Shown here: piece by piece, positions 56,025-64,000 of the stretch
How the letters are laid out: the number at the start of each line of letters is the position of its first letter
Position numbering within the stretch: the first letter of the stretch is position 1
NCBI GenBank assembly: GCA_020161395.1
Contig: JAIUOE010000001.1
Location: 496,001 to 560,000 of the forward strand
Length of the DNA: 64,000 bases
Direction: 5' to 3'
Source of the DNA: Bacteroidota bacterium
Lineage (GTDB): Bacteria > Bacteroidota > Ignavibacteria > Ignavibacteriales > Ignavibacteriaceae
Translations under genes and position numbers: made by a program
Notes under the pieces: generated by a model
What the model was told of the DNA's origin: nothing
The model's database searches: none
What the model saw: the letters and a program-made list of their open reading frames with translations, nothing else

Positions 56025-56669
56025 ATGATGGCACTGAAATATAAACTCTTTATTTTCGATATCGATTGTACACTAACTTCGACCAATCAGTTGATATTTG
56101 ACTCATTCAACCACATTAACAACAAATATTTTGGGAAAATTCTCTCCCCCGAAGAAGTAATTGCTCTTTTTGGTCCCACAGAAGAGGAAATAATCGTGGA
56201 ATTGTTTGGTGACAACGCTGAAAAAGCAATTGTCGACTATTTTGTCTATTACAAGGAGAACCACAATATTGCATCACTCCATGACGGTATCGAAAATCTG
56301 CTCGATCATATTATCGAAAATGGAGGCAGAATTGCGGCTTTCACCGGAAAAGGGAGAAGATCGGCAGAGATTACCCTGAAAGAACTTGGAGTTTTCGAAA
56401 AGGTTGAATTACTGGTATCGGGCGATGATGTTACCCAAAAGAAACCGTCGGGTGAAGGCATTCTGACAATTCTTAAAAAACTGGGGATTAAACCGGAAGA
56501 AGCAATAATGATCGGCGATTCTTCGGCAGATATAAAGGCTGCAAGGGAAGCCGGTGTAGCTGTTGCCTCTGTGCTTTGGGACTGCTGGACACCGGAACTT
56601 GTGATGAAAATGAACAACGGCATGCTTTTTAATACTGTGGAAGAGCTTCACAGTCACATTTCCGGCTGA
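56025..56669 (+). CDS. HAD-family phosphatase (phosphoglycolate-phosphatase-like)
   Basis: A 214-aa haloacid-dehalogenase hydrolase. Motif I is FDIDCTLTS (nucleophile and acid Asp), motif II AFTGKGRRSAEI, motif III KKPSGEGI and motif IV MIGDSSADIKAA. A C1-type helical cap lies between about residues 20 and 90. Substrate is probably a small phosphate ester, such as phosphoglycolate, pyrophosphate or a nucleotide. It is 3 nt downstream of the metallophosphoesterase, so co-transcribed. Confidence 0.9.
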   Translation: MMALKYKLFIFDIDCTLTSTNQLIFDSFNHINNKYFGKILSPEEVIALFGPTEEEIIVELFGDNAEKAIVDYFVYYKENHNIASLHDGIENLLDHIIENGGRIAAFTGKGRRSAEITLKELGVFEKVELLVSGDDVTQKKPSGEGILTILKKLGIKPEEAIMIGDSSADIKAAREAGVAVASVLWDCWTPELVMKMNNGMLFNTVEELHSHISG

Positions 56670-56757
56670 TATTGTTCTCTTTTCCTCGTTGGAGGAGTTG
56701 TTTCTTGTTTATCATTGGTTATTTTCACTATCCTGATATTTAATTTTATTTAATGCC

Positions 56758-57309
56758 ATGTCACAACACGAGATACCCGAACCAAGAGCCCAAATAGATT
56801 CATTGCTCGCACAAACCAGGCAAAATCTCCTGAGATTAACCCAGGCAGCGGACACCAAGGCTCACATCCTCATAGTCATTTCAGCATTCACACTGAATAT
56901 TACACTTTCGCACCTGGATCATCCGGTCCTTCGGTATGCAGCTCTCACAATGCTGGTTCAGGCATTCGTTACAGTAATTTTTTCATCGCTCAGTATAATG
57001 CCGAAACTGATTCAGGGTAAAAGTAAAAAATCGGATGTTACCGATGAGACCACACTTGAATCGATCTTCGCAGGATACTACATCAACTATGACTACAAAA
57101 CATTTGAAAAACTGATGGCGAATACCTTAAGTGATCCGAAAAAGACATATCAGGTGCAGTTCAGGGAGATTTACGATTCCGGTCTTATTCTGATTCAAAA
57201 GAAGATGAGATATTTAAGGTATGCCTTCATTTCCCTTTTGATAGGTACGGGCTTCGCAATTTGTGTCACGGTATTTTCATTACTTCTGCTGAAGGGGAGT
57301 CCGTTTTAA
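56758..57309 (+). CDS. DUF5706 / PycTM-like two-helix membrane protein
   Basis: This 183-aa protein resembles the DUF5706 domain, the transmembrane effector type (PycTM) of the Pycsar anti-phage systems. Features: the N-terminal helix with QAADTKAHILIVISAFTLNI, a second membrane segment (AALTMLVQAFVTVIFSSLSI), a cytoplasmic loop with FAGYYINYDYKTFEKLMANT, a third long helix and a C-terminal membrane segment (FISLLIGTGFAICVTVFSLL). No nucleotide cyclase is adjacent; ppc follows by 66 nt. It may be an orphan effector or a housekeeping relative. Confidence 0.72.
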   Translation: MSQHEIPEPRAQIDSLLAQTRQNLLRLTQAADTKAHILIVISAFTLNITLSHLDHPVLRYAALTMLVQAFVTVIFSSLSIMPKLIQGKSKKSDVTDETTLESIFAGYYINYDYKTFEKLMANTLSDPKKTYQVQFREIYDSGLILIQKKMRYLRYAFISLLIGTGFAICVTVFSLLLLKGSPF

Positions 57310-57374
57310 CTCAAAATGCCCGAAGTTGCTTACTGAATTCCCCCTGTACCAATTGCTTCCATAAAGGATATTAA

Positions 57375-60137
57375 ATGTTCAAACCAACCCTTTCAGAAAT
57401 TGAGAATTACGCAAAAGATTCCTCCCTGAGTTCGACAATCCGCGACCTTGGCATCCTTCTTGGAGAAGTGATCAAGGAACAGGAGGGGGAAAAGGTTTTT
57501 GAAAGTGTTGAGGAGCTCCGAACCCTCACGAAACAACTCAGAAACTCGTACAACGGGGAAACGGTCGAAAAAATAAAGGAAATCATCGCTGCCCTCTCCA
57601 TCGATGAAGCCATAAGGGTGGTGAAAGCCTTCTCCATCTACTTTATTTTGGTGAATGCTGCGGATGAAATCTACACCCTGAGAAAAAACAGGGAGAGGCA
57701 GGGTGCCCACAGGGCAGAGGAACCGGGTACTTTCGACCACACGCTTGCAACCTTAAAAAATAACGGCTTGGATGAAAAAGAACTTTCCCTGCTTTTAAGG
57801 AAAATTGAAATTACTCCCGTATTTACAGCACACCCCACAGAGGCTTCCCGTCAGACTGTAATGCGTAAAATTCTAAAAATTTGCAATCTTCTCATTCTCA
57901 GAGATGAGAAAAACTACAGACACTTCGGAATTATTCAAAAACTGAAGGCGGAAATTACACTTCTCTGGCAGACCAATGATGTAAGAACCCACAAGGTTTC
58001 TGTGAGTGATGAGGTTCAGAGGGGTCTCTTTTTCCTTAAAGATGTGCTCTACGACCGGGTTGAAGAGTTTTACCACCTTTTCAATTATGCACTCCACTCC
58101 TCCGGTTTTCAGCTCTCTGCGGCTGGCCCTGTTGTAAGGTTTGGTTCCTGGATCGGCGGTGACCGCGACGGGCATCCTTTTGTTACCCCGGCACTTACCC
58201 GCGAAACCCTTCTTCAGCATAAGGAAGAGATTATCAGACTCTACCGGCAGGATCTCGACAGACTTTACACGAATCTCAGCAACTCAGTGAACCATGTTCC
58301 TGTCTCAAAAGCCCTCAATTCATCGATCAACAGTGATGTGAAATTGCTTAATTCGGGCGATCACCCCTGGTACAGAGACTCCTCGGAACTGTACCGTAAA
58401 AAACTTCTTCTCATTTATGAGAAACTCGGAAGAACACTCTCCGGAAGTGAAGGCGGTTACCTCGACGCCTCTGATTTAGTGGATGACCTTTCTTTTATGG
58501 CAGAGAGCCTTCGGGAAAACAAAGGTGAACTTATAGCGGATACAATCCTTCAGCCGTTCATTTATAAAGTGAAAACCTTTGGATTTCATTTTGTGAAGAT
58601 CGATATCAGACAAAATTCAGCTCTTGTCAGGGAAGCAGTTGAAGAGATTTTGTTTCTTACCGCAGCATCACCAAATTTCAGAAATCTGCCTGAGGAGCAA
58701 AAAATAAAAGTTTTGAGGGATGAAATACTGTCTCCAAGGCCATTGATCAACTCTTTTTCCACTCTTTCAGAGAGGACAGCTCAGGTGCTCGAGGAGATAT
58801 CCCTGATCAAATGGGCAATGGAAAATATTTCGAAGAATGCAGGAAAAGACTATATTATCAGCAACTGTTCCAGGGTCAGTGATGTTCTCTCCGTTCTTCT
58901 CCTTGCCAGAGAGTCAGGACTGGTAAAAGTCGAAGAGGAAAGAATAGTTGCATCGGATATCGATATACTTCCGCTTTTTGAGACAATAAACGATTTACAG
59001 GAATCAACCTCAATTCTAAAAGAACTCTTTGATCTGAGAGTTTATCGCCGGCATCTAAGGTTAAGGGGCAGGGTACAAAAAGTAATGATTGGTTACTCCG
59101 ACAGCAACAAGGATGGCGGAATTGTTACTTCAAATTTCGAACTTTTCAAAGCTCAGAGCGGTATTTCACAACTTTGCAGCGAATATAAGATAGAACCTGT
59201 AATTTTTCACGGCAGGGGAGGAAGCATCTCCCGTGGTGGCGGTCCCGTTTATGATTCCATCATGGCAAATCCACAGGGAACTCTTAAGGGGAAGATTAAA
59301 ATCACCGAACAGGGTGAAATGATCTCCGCAAAATATCTTATTCCCGAAACCGCCCTTAAATCACTCGAAATTACAACTTCAGCGGTCATTCTAAAAACCG
59401 CGGAGCCCGCTCCCGACCCGCAGCAAGAGCTTCTGAGGGATCAGAATATCACCCTTTTTGATAAAATATCAGCCTCGGCTTATAAAAAATATCGCTCCCT
59501 GGTCGAGCATCCCGGTTTTACGGAATATTTTCGCTCTGCAACCCCTATTGATGTTATTGAACAGCTTGAGATCGGTTCCCGCCCGGGGTCCAGAAGGGTT
59601 ACCGGCGATCTTTCGGCTCTAAGGGCAATTCCATGGGTTTTTGCATGGACACAAAACAGGAACACAATATCAGGCTGGTTTGGATATGGTTCGGCGATTG
59701 AAGATGCCATTATAAACGAGGACGCCTCCGAAGCAGAACTGGTGAAGCTCTACAACAACTGGGACTTTTTCAAGGTACTAACCGAAAATGTGGAAATGGT
59801 GCTCTTTAAGACTGACATGATGATCGGGAGGGAATATTCCCTGCTTGCTAAAAGCCCCGCAGCACCGGAAATATTCAGGATGATTAAGGATGAATACGAC
59901 AGGTCGGTCAGTGCGGTTCTTCTTCTCACAGGTGAGAAATACCTTCTCGGCAACAATAAAAACCTTCAAAGAAGGCTTCAACTTCGGAATCCTTACATTG
60001 ATCCCGTAAGTTTTATTCAGTTAAGGTTTATCCGTGAATGGCGAAAAGGGAACGATCACGCTGAAAATGACGACCTGACGACACTTCTTCGTTCGACTGT
60101 GAACGGCATTGCAGCAGGAATCAAAAATACCGGCTGA
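57375..60137 (+). CDS. ppc: Phosphoenolpyruvate carboxylase
   Basis: This enzyme fixes bicarbonate onto PEP to give oxaloacetate. The 920-aa length is standard for the bacterial type. Active-site segments are VFTAHPTEASRQT (catalytic His), GSWIGGDRDGHPFVTP, MIGYSDSNKDGGIV and FHGRGGSISRGGGP, and the C-terminus ends in the conserved NTG. It anaplerotically balances the PFOR/acs branch. ATG follows AAAGGATATTAA. The gene is convergent with the dCMP-deaminase gene, with no intergenic bases. Confidence 0.96.
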   Translation: MFKPTLSEIENYAKDSSLSSTIRDLGILLGEVIKEQEGEKVFESVEELRTLTKQLRNSYNGETVEKIKEIIAALSIDEAIRVVKAFSIYFILVNAADEIYTLRKNRERQGAHRAEEPGTFDHTLATLKNNGLDEKELSLLLRKIEITPVFTAHPTEASRQTVMRKILKICNLLILRDEKNYRHFGIIQKLKAEITLLWQTNDVRTHKVSVSDEVQRGLFFLKDVLYDRVEEFYHLFNYALHSSGFQLSAAGPVVRFGSWIGGDRDGHPFVTPALTRETLLQHKEEIIRLYRQDLDRLYTNLSNSVNHVPVSKALNSSINSDVKLLNSGDHPWYRDSSELYRKKLLLIYEKLGRTLSGSEGGYLDASDLVDDLSFMAESLRENKGELIADTILQPFIYKVKTFGFHFVKIDIRQNSALVREAVEEILFLTAASPNFRNLPEEQKIKVLRDEILSPRPLINSFSTLSERTAQVLEEISLIKWAMENISKNAGKDYIISNCSRVSDVLSVLLLARESGLVKVEEERIVASDIDILPLFETINDLQESTSILKELFDLRVYRRHLRLRGRVQKVMIGYSDSNKDGGIVTSNFELFKAQSGISQLCSEYKIEPVIFHGRGGSISRGGGPVYDSIMANPQGTLKGKIKITEQGEMISAKYLIPETALKSLEITTSAVILKTAEPAPDPQQELLRDQNITLFDKISASAYKKYRSLVEHPGFTEYFRSATPIDVIEQLEIGSRPGSRRVTGDLSALRAIPWVFAWTQNRNTISGWFGYGSAIEDAIINEDASEAELVKLYNNWDFFKVLTENVEMVLFKTDMMIGREYSLLAKSPAAPEIFRMIKDEYDRSVSAVLLLTGEKYLLGNNKNLQRRLQLRNPYIDPVSFIQLRFIREWRKGNDHAENDDLTTLLRSTVNGIAAGIKNTG

Positions 60138-60626
60138 TTACCGGTCACCTTTTTCGGAGAGATTCAGTTCGAATTCGGGAATATACTGCTCATACTCCAC
60201 CCCTGCCAGACCAAGCAGTTTTCTTGATGCCACCCATATCGGCTCATCGTGATATTTATCCGAAGCGTAGATTACTTTCTTTATCCCGTTCTGAATAATT
60301 GTCTTTGTACATTCATTACAGGGAAAAAGTGTGCAATATAAAACACAATCATGAACGGATTTATTGGCGTTGTATATCGCATTTTCTTCGGCATGTACCA
60401 CAAACGCATACTTCGATTCCGTAAAGCCACCACTTCTTGACCATGGAAGTTTCCCCTCGTCGATCCCTCTCGGGAAACCGTTGTATCCCAAACCCACAAT
60501 TACCTTGTTCTGATCAACAATCACGGCGCCTGCCTGCGTGTTCGGGTCTTTCGATCTCATCGCCATCAGGTATGCCATCTGCATAAAACATTCATTCCAC
60601 GATATAGGGTCACGGGGTTTTGTCAT
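60138..60626 (-). CDS. dCMP deaminase family protein (ComEB-like)
   Basis: A 162-aa zinc-dependent cytidine/deoxycytidylate deaminase fold. The catalytic site is H78-A-E80 (VVHAEENAIYNA) and zinc cysteines C103 and C106 (FPCNECTK). GYNGFPRGI and a substrate loop are as in dCMP deaminases and ComEB. It probably makes dUMP for thymidylate synthesis. Monocistronic on the minus strand; convergent with ppc. Confidence 0.9.
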   Translation of the reverse strand: MTKPRDPISWNECFMQMAYLMAMRSKDPNTQAGAVIVDQNKVIVGLGYNGFPRGIDEGKLPWSRSGGFTESKYAFVVHAEENAIYNANKSVHDCVLYCTLFPCNECTKTIIQNGIKKVIYASDKYHDEPIWVASRKLLGLAGVEYEQYIPEFELNLSEKGDR

Positions 60627-60753
60627 CTGTAACTTCCATTTTTTAATTACTAAATTTAACTGTTATACGATCAACAGCAAAGGGAGAAACCCAAACTGAG
60701 CGTTCAGAGATATCAAAGCGGGATCATAATAAAGCAAAGCGTTTACTAAACTA

Positions 60754-60785
60754 CTGCATTACTGCATTATTGGATTATTGGATTA
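60754..60785. repeat. Tandem octamers (reverse strand TAATCCAA/TAATGCAG)
   Basis: Read on the minus strand: TAATCCAA, TAATCCAA, TAATGCAG, TAATGCAG, perfect 8-bp units directly after the T run of the cytochrome terminator. A degenerate fifth unit follows at 60746-60753. Confidence 0.8.
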
Positions 60786-60820
60786 AAAAAAAAGCTGCCC
60801 CCTTATCAGAGAGCAGCTTT
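60785..60820 (-). terminator. Terminator of the nine-haem cytochrome gene
   Basis: On the minus strand AAAGCTGC / GCAGCTTT, 8 bp, with a 14-nt loop, followed by nine T. Between it and the gene stop (60821-60890) short ACTCATAA repeats occur. Confidence 0.85.
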
Positions 60821-60890
60821 ACAATTGTTTTTATGACAGTTGACTCAATTATGAAAATTCAATTCATAACTCATAAGTCAAAACTCATAA

Positions 60891-63239
60891 TTATTTCATT
60901 ACCACCATTTTGCGGGTGATAACCTGGTTGCCGAACTGTAAGCGATAGAAATAAACGCCTGATGAAAGACTTGTTGCATCAAAAGCGATGTCATATCTTC
61001 CGAGGTTCATTTGTCTGTTTACAAGAGTAGCAACTTCAACACCGGAAACATTGTAAACTTTCAGGGTGACCATTCCGTTTTCAGGAATTTCGAAAGTTAT
61101 CTTTGTTGAAGGGTTGAACGGGTTAGGATAGTTCTGACCAAGACTTAAAGTATTAGGCAGAGTAATCTCAACTTCGATCTCTTTGGTATAGGTGGTTGTT
61201 CCGTCGAGGTCAACCTGTTTCAGTCTGTAGCTGACTTTTGATGAGTTCAGTTTTACAGCTTCTTTATCGGTATATGAGTAGTTTGTTATTTCGGTCGAGT
61301 TTCCTTTACCGTTAACAAATCCGATGGTTGCCCATTCGCCGTTTTTGGCTTTTCTCTCAACCGAGAATCCCTTGTTGTTGGTTTCGGTTGCGGTAGCCCA
61401 GTTTACTGTTACATTGTTATTAACAACAGCAGCACTGAAGTCTGTAAGTTCTACAGGAACAGGTCCGCCGAGAGCAGCGATTGATCTCTGAAGTACACTG
61501 ATTGCATATTTAGGATTGTGAACGCCTCTTGAGCCATCATAAGCGATAAGCTGGTAGTTCCAGTATGCTTTTCTTTCAGCAAGATTGTTGTTGGCGTTGA
61601 TCATTGTGTAGGAAATTGAATCGAGACCTACAGGTGGTAACCAGATTCTGAGGGTTCTTACGAGACCGTCAAATTCAACCTGGAATGGTTCAACCTGTCC
61701 GTCCATGTCATAATCAACTGAAGCAATAATTTCTTCAAATGAGTTTATGTTGCCATGGCATGATTTACATGCTGTGGTGTTGTCATATCCGTTATCAGGA
61801 TTGTGCATTCTCCATGTGTGGCTTCCAACTTTGTCTTTGTTGGCTGCGGTTGTGTCGGCTGCCATGTGGCAGGTAACGCAAGCACCGGCAATGGATTTGT
61901 GAGCAATACTGGTTGGGTATGCTGATGTATAAACAGAAGCATTCTGACCAAGGAGGTTGTCTGTCTGTGTTGAGTGGTGAGGACCCCAGGTAGAGTTAAC
62001 TGTACCTGCAGGAACATAGGTTTCATTGTTTCTGCGTGCTTTGTGGCAGTTCATACAAAGTTTGCCTTCGCCTGTAACAACAGCGGAGTAGTTGAAACCG
62101 TTACCAAGAGTATCACCAACAGCAGGTGTATATCTTAAGCTGGCAGGGTTTGTTGTTCCGTGAGGATCGTGGCACATTGAGCAGCCAAGATCTGTCTGGT
62201 TTGCTTCAGTCCAACCGGTTGTGTTGGTTGTTCTGCCATATGAGTAGTTGATGTAACCTTTTGCATCGTGGCAACGGATACAGTTACCCAATGAGTTGTT
62301 CTGTGAAGCTGCTGCCTGAGCAAATGAGTTTGACCAAACTGCTACAGAGTGTCTTGTTACAGCAAACTGGTTGTAGGTTCTGTAATAAGGCGGTGAATCA
62401 TGGCATCTCATGCAAGCGCCTGCTTCATAGTTGATGGCAATGTTTGCTGTGCTTGGAGCTGCAGCGTGCTGGCTGCCTGCACCGTGGCACATTTCGCAAC
62501 CAACATTGGCTGTATTAACAAGTACACCACCATTAACTGCTCTAAGGGTATCCCATTTCAATGGATTTGGAGGTCCTGAATAGACATATCCGTTTGCAGC
62601 AGCCAAATCATCAAATCCACCATTTACTGATGCGAGATTATGATCTGTTCCGGTTGTATGGCATTTCAAACATGTTGGTCCAAAATGTGAGTTTGTACCG
62701 GTCATTTCTCTCTTTAAAGCAAGACCGTGTTTCGAGTCTTTCCATCTGTTGAAAATGCCGCTGAAGGTCGGGTTTGAAGTGTGGCAGGTCATACATTTTG
62801 GGAATGTACCGGCAATACCGTCAAATCCACCAACACCAACATAATTACCGGCTACAAATGTCATTGTGGTGTCATGTGTGCCGCCTGTGGTGGTGACTGA
62901 AAGATTAACTACATAGTTACCAACTACATCGGGCTTCAAACCAACCATTGTCGGCAGAAGATTTTCGATTGTAGCTGTGGAACCAGCGGGTTTAGTTGTC
63001 AATGTAAAAGTGAACGCCGTGATCGGTAATGTATTTGCGATATTTCTTGGTGAGAAATAGAAATAAGTACCATTAGCGGTAACTTTGGCTCCGGAAGAAA
63101 CGGAGTTGGTGCTCAAACCTAATGTCGTCAACCTGGCTTCTGACATTGGCTCGGAAAAGATTTTTGCTCTGGGTACTTGCGCGTACACTGCTGCGGTAAA
63201 TGATACAGCTACCAGAATGAAAAGTAGTTTTTTTAGCAT
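60891..63239 (-). CDS. Nine-haem secreted cytochrome c with type IX sorting domain
   Basis: A 782-aa protein with signal peptide (LLFILVAVSFTAAVYAQ), a beta-sandwich N-terminal part, and nine CXXCH haem motifs between residues 149 and 495 (CMTCH, CLKCH, CEMCH, CMRCH, CIRCH, CSMCH, CMNCH, CVTCH, CKSCH). It resembles cytochrome c554/multihaem proteins. The C-terminus has a fibronectin-like segment (VNWATATETNNKGFSVERK) and a Por tail (NYPNPFNPSTKITFEIPENG ... KMVVMK), so it should be exposed outside the cell. A sigma-54 promoter precedes it. It may carry electrons to external acceptors or reduce N/S oxides. Confidence 0.92.
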   Translation of the reverse strand: MLKKLLFILVAVSFTAAVYAQVPRAKIFSEPMSEARLTTLGLSTNSVSSGAKVTANGTYFYFSPRNIANTLPITAFTFTLTTKPAGSTATIENLLPTMVGLKPDVVGNYVVNLSVTTTGGTHDTTMTFVAGNYVGVGGFDGIAGTFPKCMTCHTSNPTFSGIFNRWKDSKHGLALKREMTGTNSHFGPTCLKCHTTGTDHNLASVNGGFDDLAAANGYVYSGPPNPLKWDTLRAVNGGVLVNTANVGCEMCHGAGSQHAAAPSTANIAINYEAGACMRCHDSPPYYRTYNQFAVTRHSVAVWSNSFAQAAASQNNSLGNCIRCHDAKGYINYSYGRTTNTTGWTEANQTDLGCSMCHDPHGTTNPASLRYTPAVGDTLGNGFNYSAVVTGEGKLCMNCHKARRNNETYVPAGTVNSTWGPHHSTQTDNLLGQNASVYTSAYPTSIAHKSIAGACVTCHMAADTTAANKDKVGSHTWRMHNPDNGYDNTTACKSCHGNINSFEEIIASVDYDMDGQVEPFQVEFDGLVRTLRIWLPPVGLDSISYTMINANNNLAERKAYWNYQLIAYDGSRGVHNPKYAISVLQRSIAALGGPVPVELTDFSAAVVNNNVTVNWATATETNNKGFSVERKAKNGEWATIGFVNGKGNSTEITNYSYTDKEAVKLNSSKVSYRLKQVDLDGTTTYTKEIEVEITLPNTLSLGQNYPNPFNPSTKITFEIPENGMVTLKVYNVSGVEVATLVNRQMNLGRYDIAFDATSLSSGVYFYRLQFGNQVITRKMVVMK

Positions 63240-63274
63240 TTTTGCCTCTATAAATTAAAGTGCTGGTGTAATTA

Positions 63275-63291
63275 AGCAATTCTCGTGCCAA
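63275..63291 (-). promoter_or_regulatory. Sigma-54 promoter of the cytochrome gene
   Basis: On the minus strand TTGGCACGAGAATTGCT matches the consensus YTGGCACGRNNNTTGCW at every fixed base. GG and GC are separated by 10 bp. The start would be near 63264, about 25 nt before the ATG. Confidence 0.85.
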
Positions 63292-63511
63292 TGTTGAATT
63301 ATTAAGCATATCCGCTGTAATGGCTTGTTTTGGTGTATAATTTTTTTACAACCCGGGAAAAATTCTAATAATGAAGAAAATTTTTTTCAATAATTGGAAA
63401 TTTTTATCTGATTTGAGAATGTAAGTTGTAACACAGGTTATTTTGTTATGAGGAACATCTTTGCAAGATTTACCTTATGTATATTATGATATTAAAAAAC
63501 AGGAATTTTCC

Positions 63512-63991
63512 ATGACACATACACTACGGATATCACTCTTTTTTTTCATGGTTTATGCTTCGAAAATCCTCGCTCAGGAAACCACACAAATCAAAAACTT
63601 TGGTGAACTTCTCTCCACTCTCGACAAGGGGGCTCAGGTAAGGGTTGTCTTCCACTATGCAAAGTGCCGGCTGGTGATCGATTCCACCGAAGAGAAATCT
63701 CCCGATGTAACCGGGGGAATGGGCATCGACGAATTCGAATACTTCCCCGCGGGTTCAATCAAAAACCCCAAAGGGTATCTCGCATTCAGCAAAGCGGTTC
63801 TCATTTCCCACAGAAAATATGGATATGTCACCAATTATGTGAAGTGTCGCGTATTCGAGGATAACTCGGTGGAAGTAAATGCCCGCTACATCACTCCCGA
63901 TAAATATGAAACTGTAATGAATGAGACATTTTATTGCACCATTGCAAACGGTGAGAACGGTGAAGGGGTGCTCTTCTTTTTGCAGGATTGA
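63512..63991 (+). CDS. VirK-family secreted protein
   Basis: A 159-aa protein from the Met at 63512 (AGGA 7 nt upstream); the longer frame from 63461 adds a polar leader that hides the signal peptide. Signal peptide: LRISLFFFMVYASKILAQ. The mature part matches the VirK family, with LLSTLDKGAQVRVVFHYAKC, then GGMGIDEFEYFPAG and a second Cys (VKCRVFEDNSV). VirK proteins were first described near Agrobacterium virulence genes; their function is unknown. It is divergent from the nine-haem cytochrome gene. Confidence 0.75.
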   Translation: MTHTLRISLFFFMVYASKILAQETTQIKNFGELLSTLDKGAQVRVVFHYAKCRLVIDSTEEKSPDVTGGMGIDEFEYFPAGSIKNPKGYLAFSKAVLISHRKYGYVTNYVKCRVFEDNSVEVNARYITPDKYETVMNETFYCTIANGENGEGVLFFLQD

Positions 63992-64000
63992 ATCCGGGTT

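Noticed and set aside
1-64000. tRNA, rRNA and insertion-sequence genes
   Set aside because: I found no cloverleaf, ribosomal RNA segment or transposase frame that I could support by reading.

Overview
The window looks like the origin-proximal chromosome of a member of the Bacteroidota/Chlorobiota/Ignavibacteria assemblage, most probably an Ignavibacteria-like organism. The evidence is as follows. Three secreted proteins end in the 'NYPNPFNP...' type IX secretion (Por) sorting domain typical of this group. Several promoters resemble the Bacteroidetes TTG / TAnnTTTG pattern. The metabolism combines a one-piece pyruvate:ferredoxin oxidoreductase, a DHOD-like partner, PEP carboxylase and acetyl-CoA synthetase. 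This placement is inferred from motifs, not from a database search.

Layout. 1-5.3 kb: a GH13 glycosidase cut by the left edge, thymidine phosphorylase and an acyl-ACP desaturase. 5.4-15.6 kb: mnmE, a DUF559 nuclease, about 800 bp of GC-rich palindromic repeats, two parS-like sites, then mnmG-rsmG-murQ-PAP2-mfd in close succession. 15.6-18.3 kb: a DUF6132 protein, mscL and hslVU. 18.4-23.7 kb: a patatin/Omp85 protein, yidC and rnpA-rpmH on the minus strand. 23.7-25.8 kb: dnaA with DnaA-box clusters on both sides, the likely oriC. 25.8-27.4 kb: a DUF47/Pit phosphate pair. 27.5-35.5 kb: minus-strand envelope and regulatory genes (an SppA fusion, HtpX, an M1 peptidase with a sorting tail, an HATPase-GNAT fusion). 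35.6-36.9 kb: a small-membrane-protein cluster containing a frameshifted paralogue. 37-50.2 kb: acs, a large thioester-domain surface protein, PFOR plus its DHOD-like partner, and an OPT transporter. 50.4-52.3 kb: a HepT/MntA-type toxin-antitoxin pair and an AAA/DUF4143 ATPase behind a perfect palindrome. 52.4-60.6 kb: proS, a metallophosphoesterase, a HAD phosphatase, a PycTM-like protein, ppc and a dCMP-deaminase-family gene. 60.9-64 kb: a nine-haem secreted cytochrome and a VirK-family protein.

How the genes work together. mnmE/mnmG make the same wobble-uridine modification of tRNA. rpmH-rnpA-yidC and dnaA form the classical origin neighbourhood, although dnaN does not follow dnaA. PFOR, acs and ppc sit at the pyruvate/acetyl-CoA/PEP node. 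Good sigma-54 (-24/-12) promoter matches precede both PFOR and the nine-haem cytochrome, which suggests joint control of fermentative and extracellular electron flow. The most unusual items are the DUF559 gene beside a mosaic palindrome array, the sigma-54 pair, the barrel-SppA fusion, the thioester-domain type IX cargo and the frameshifted small-membrane-protein cluster.
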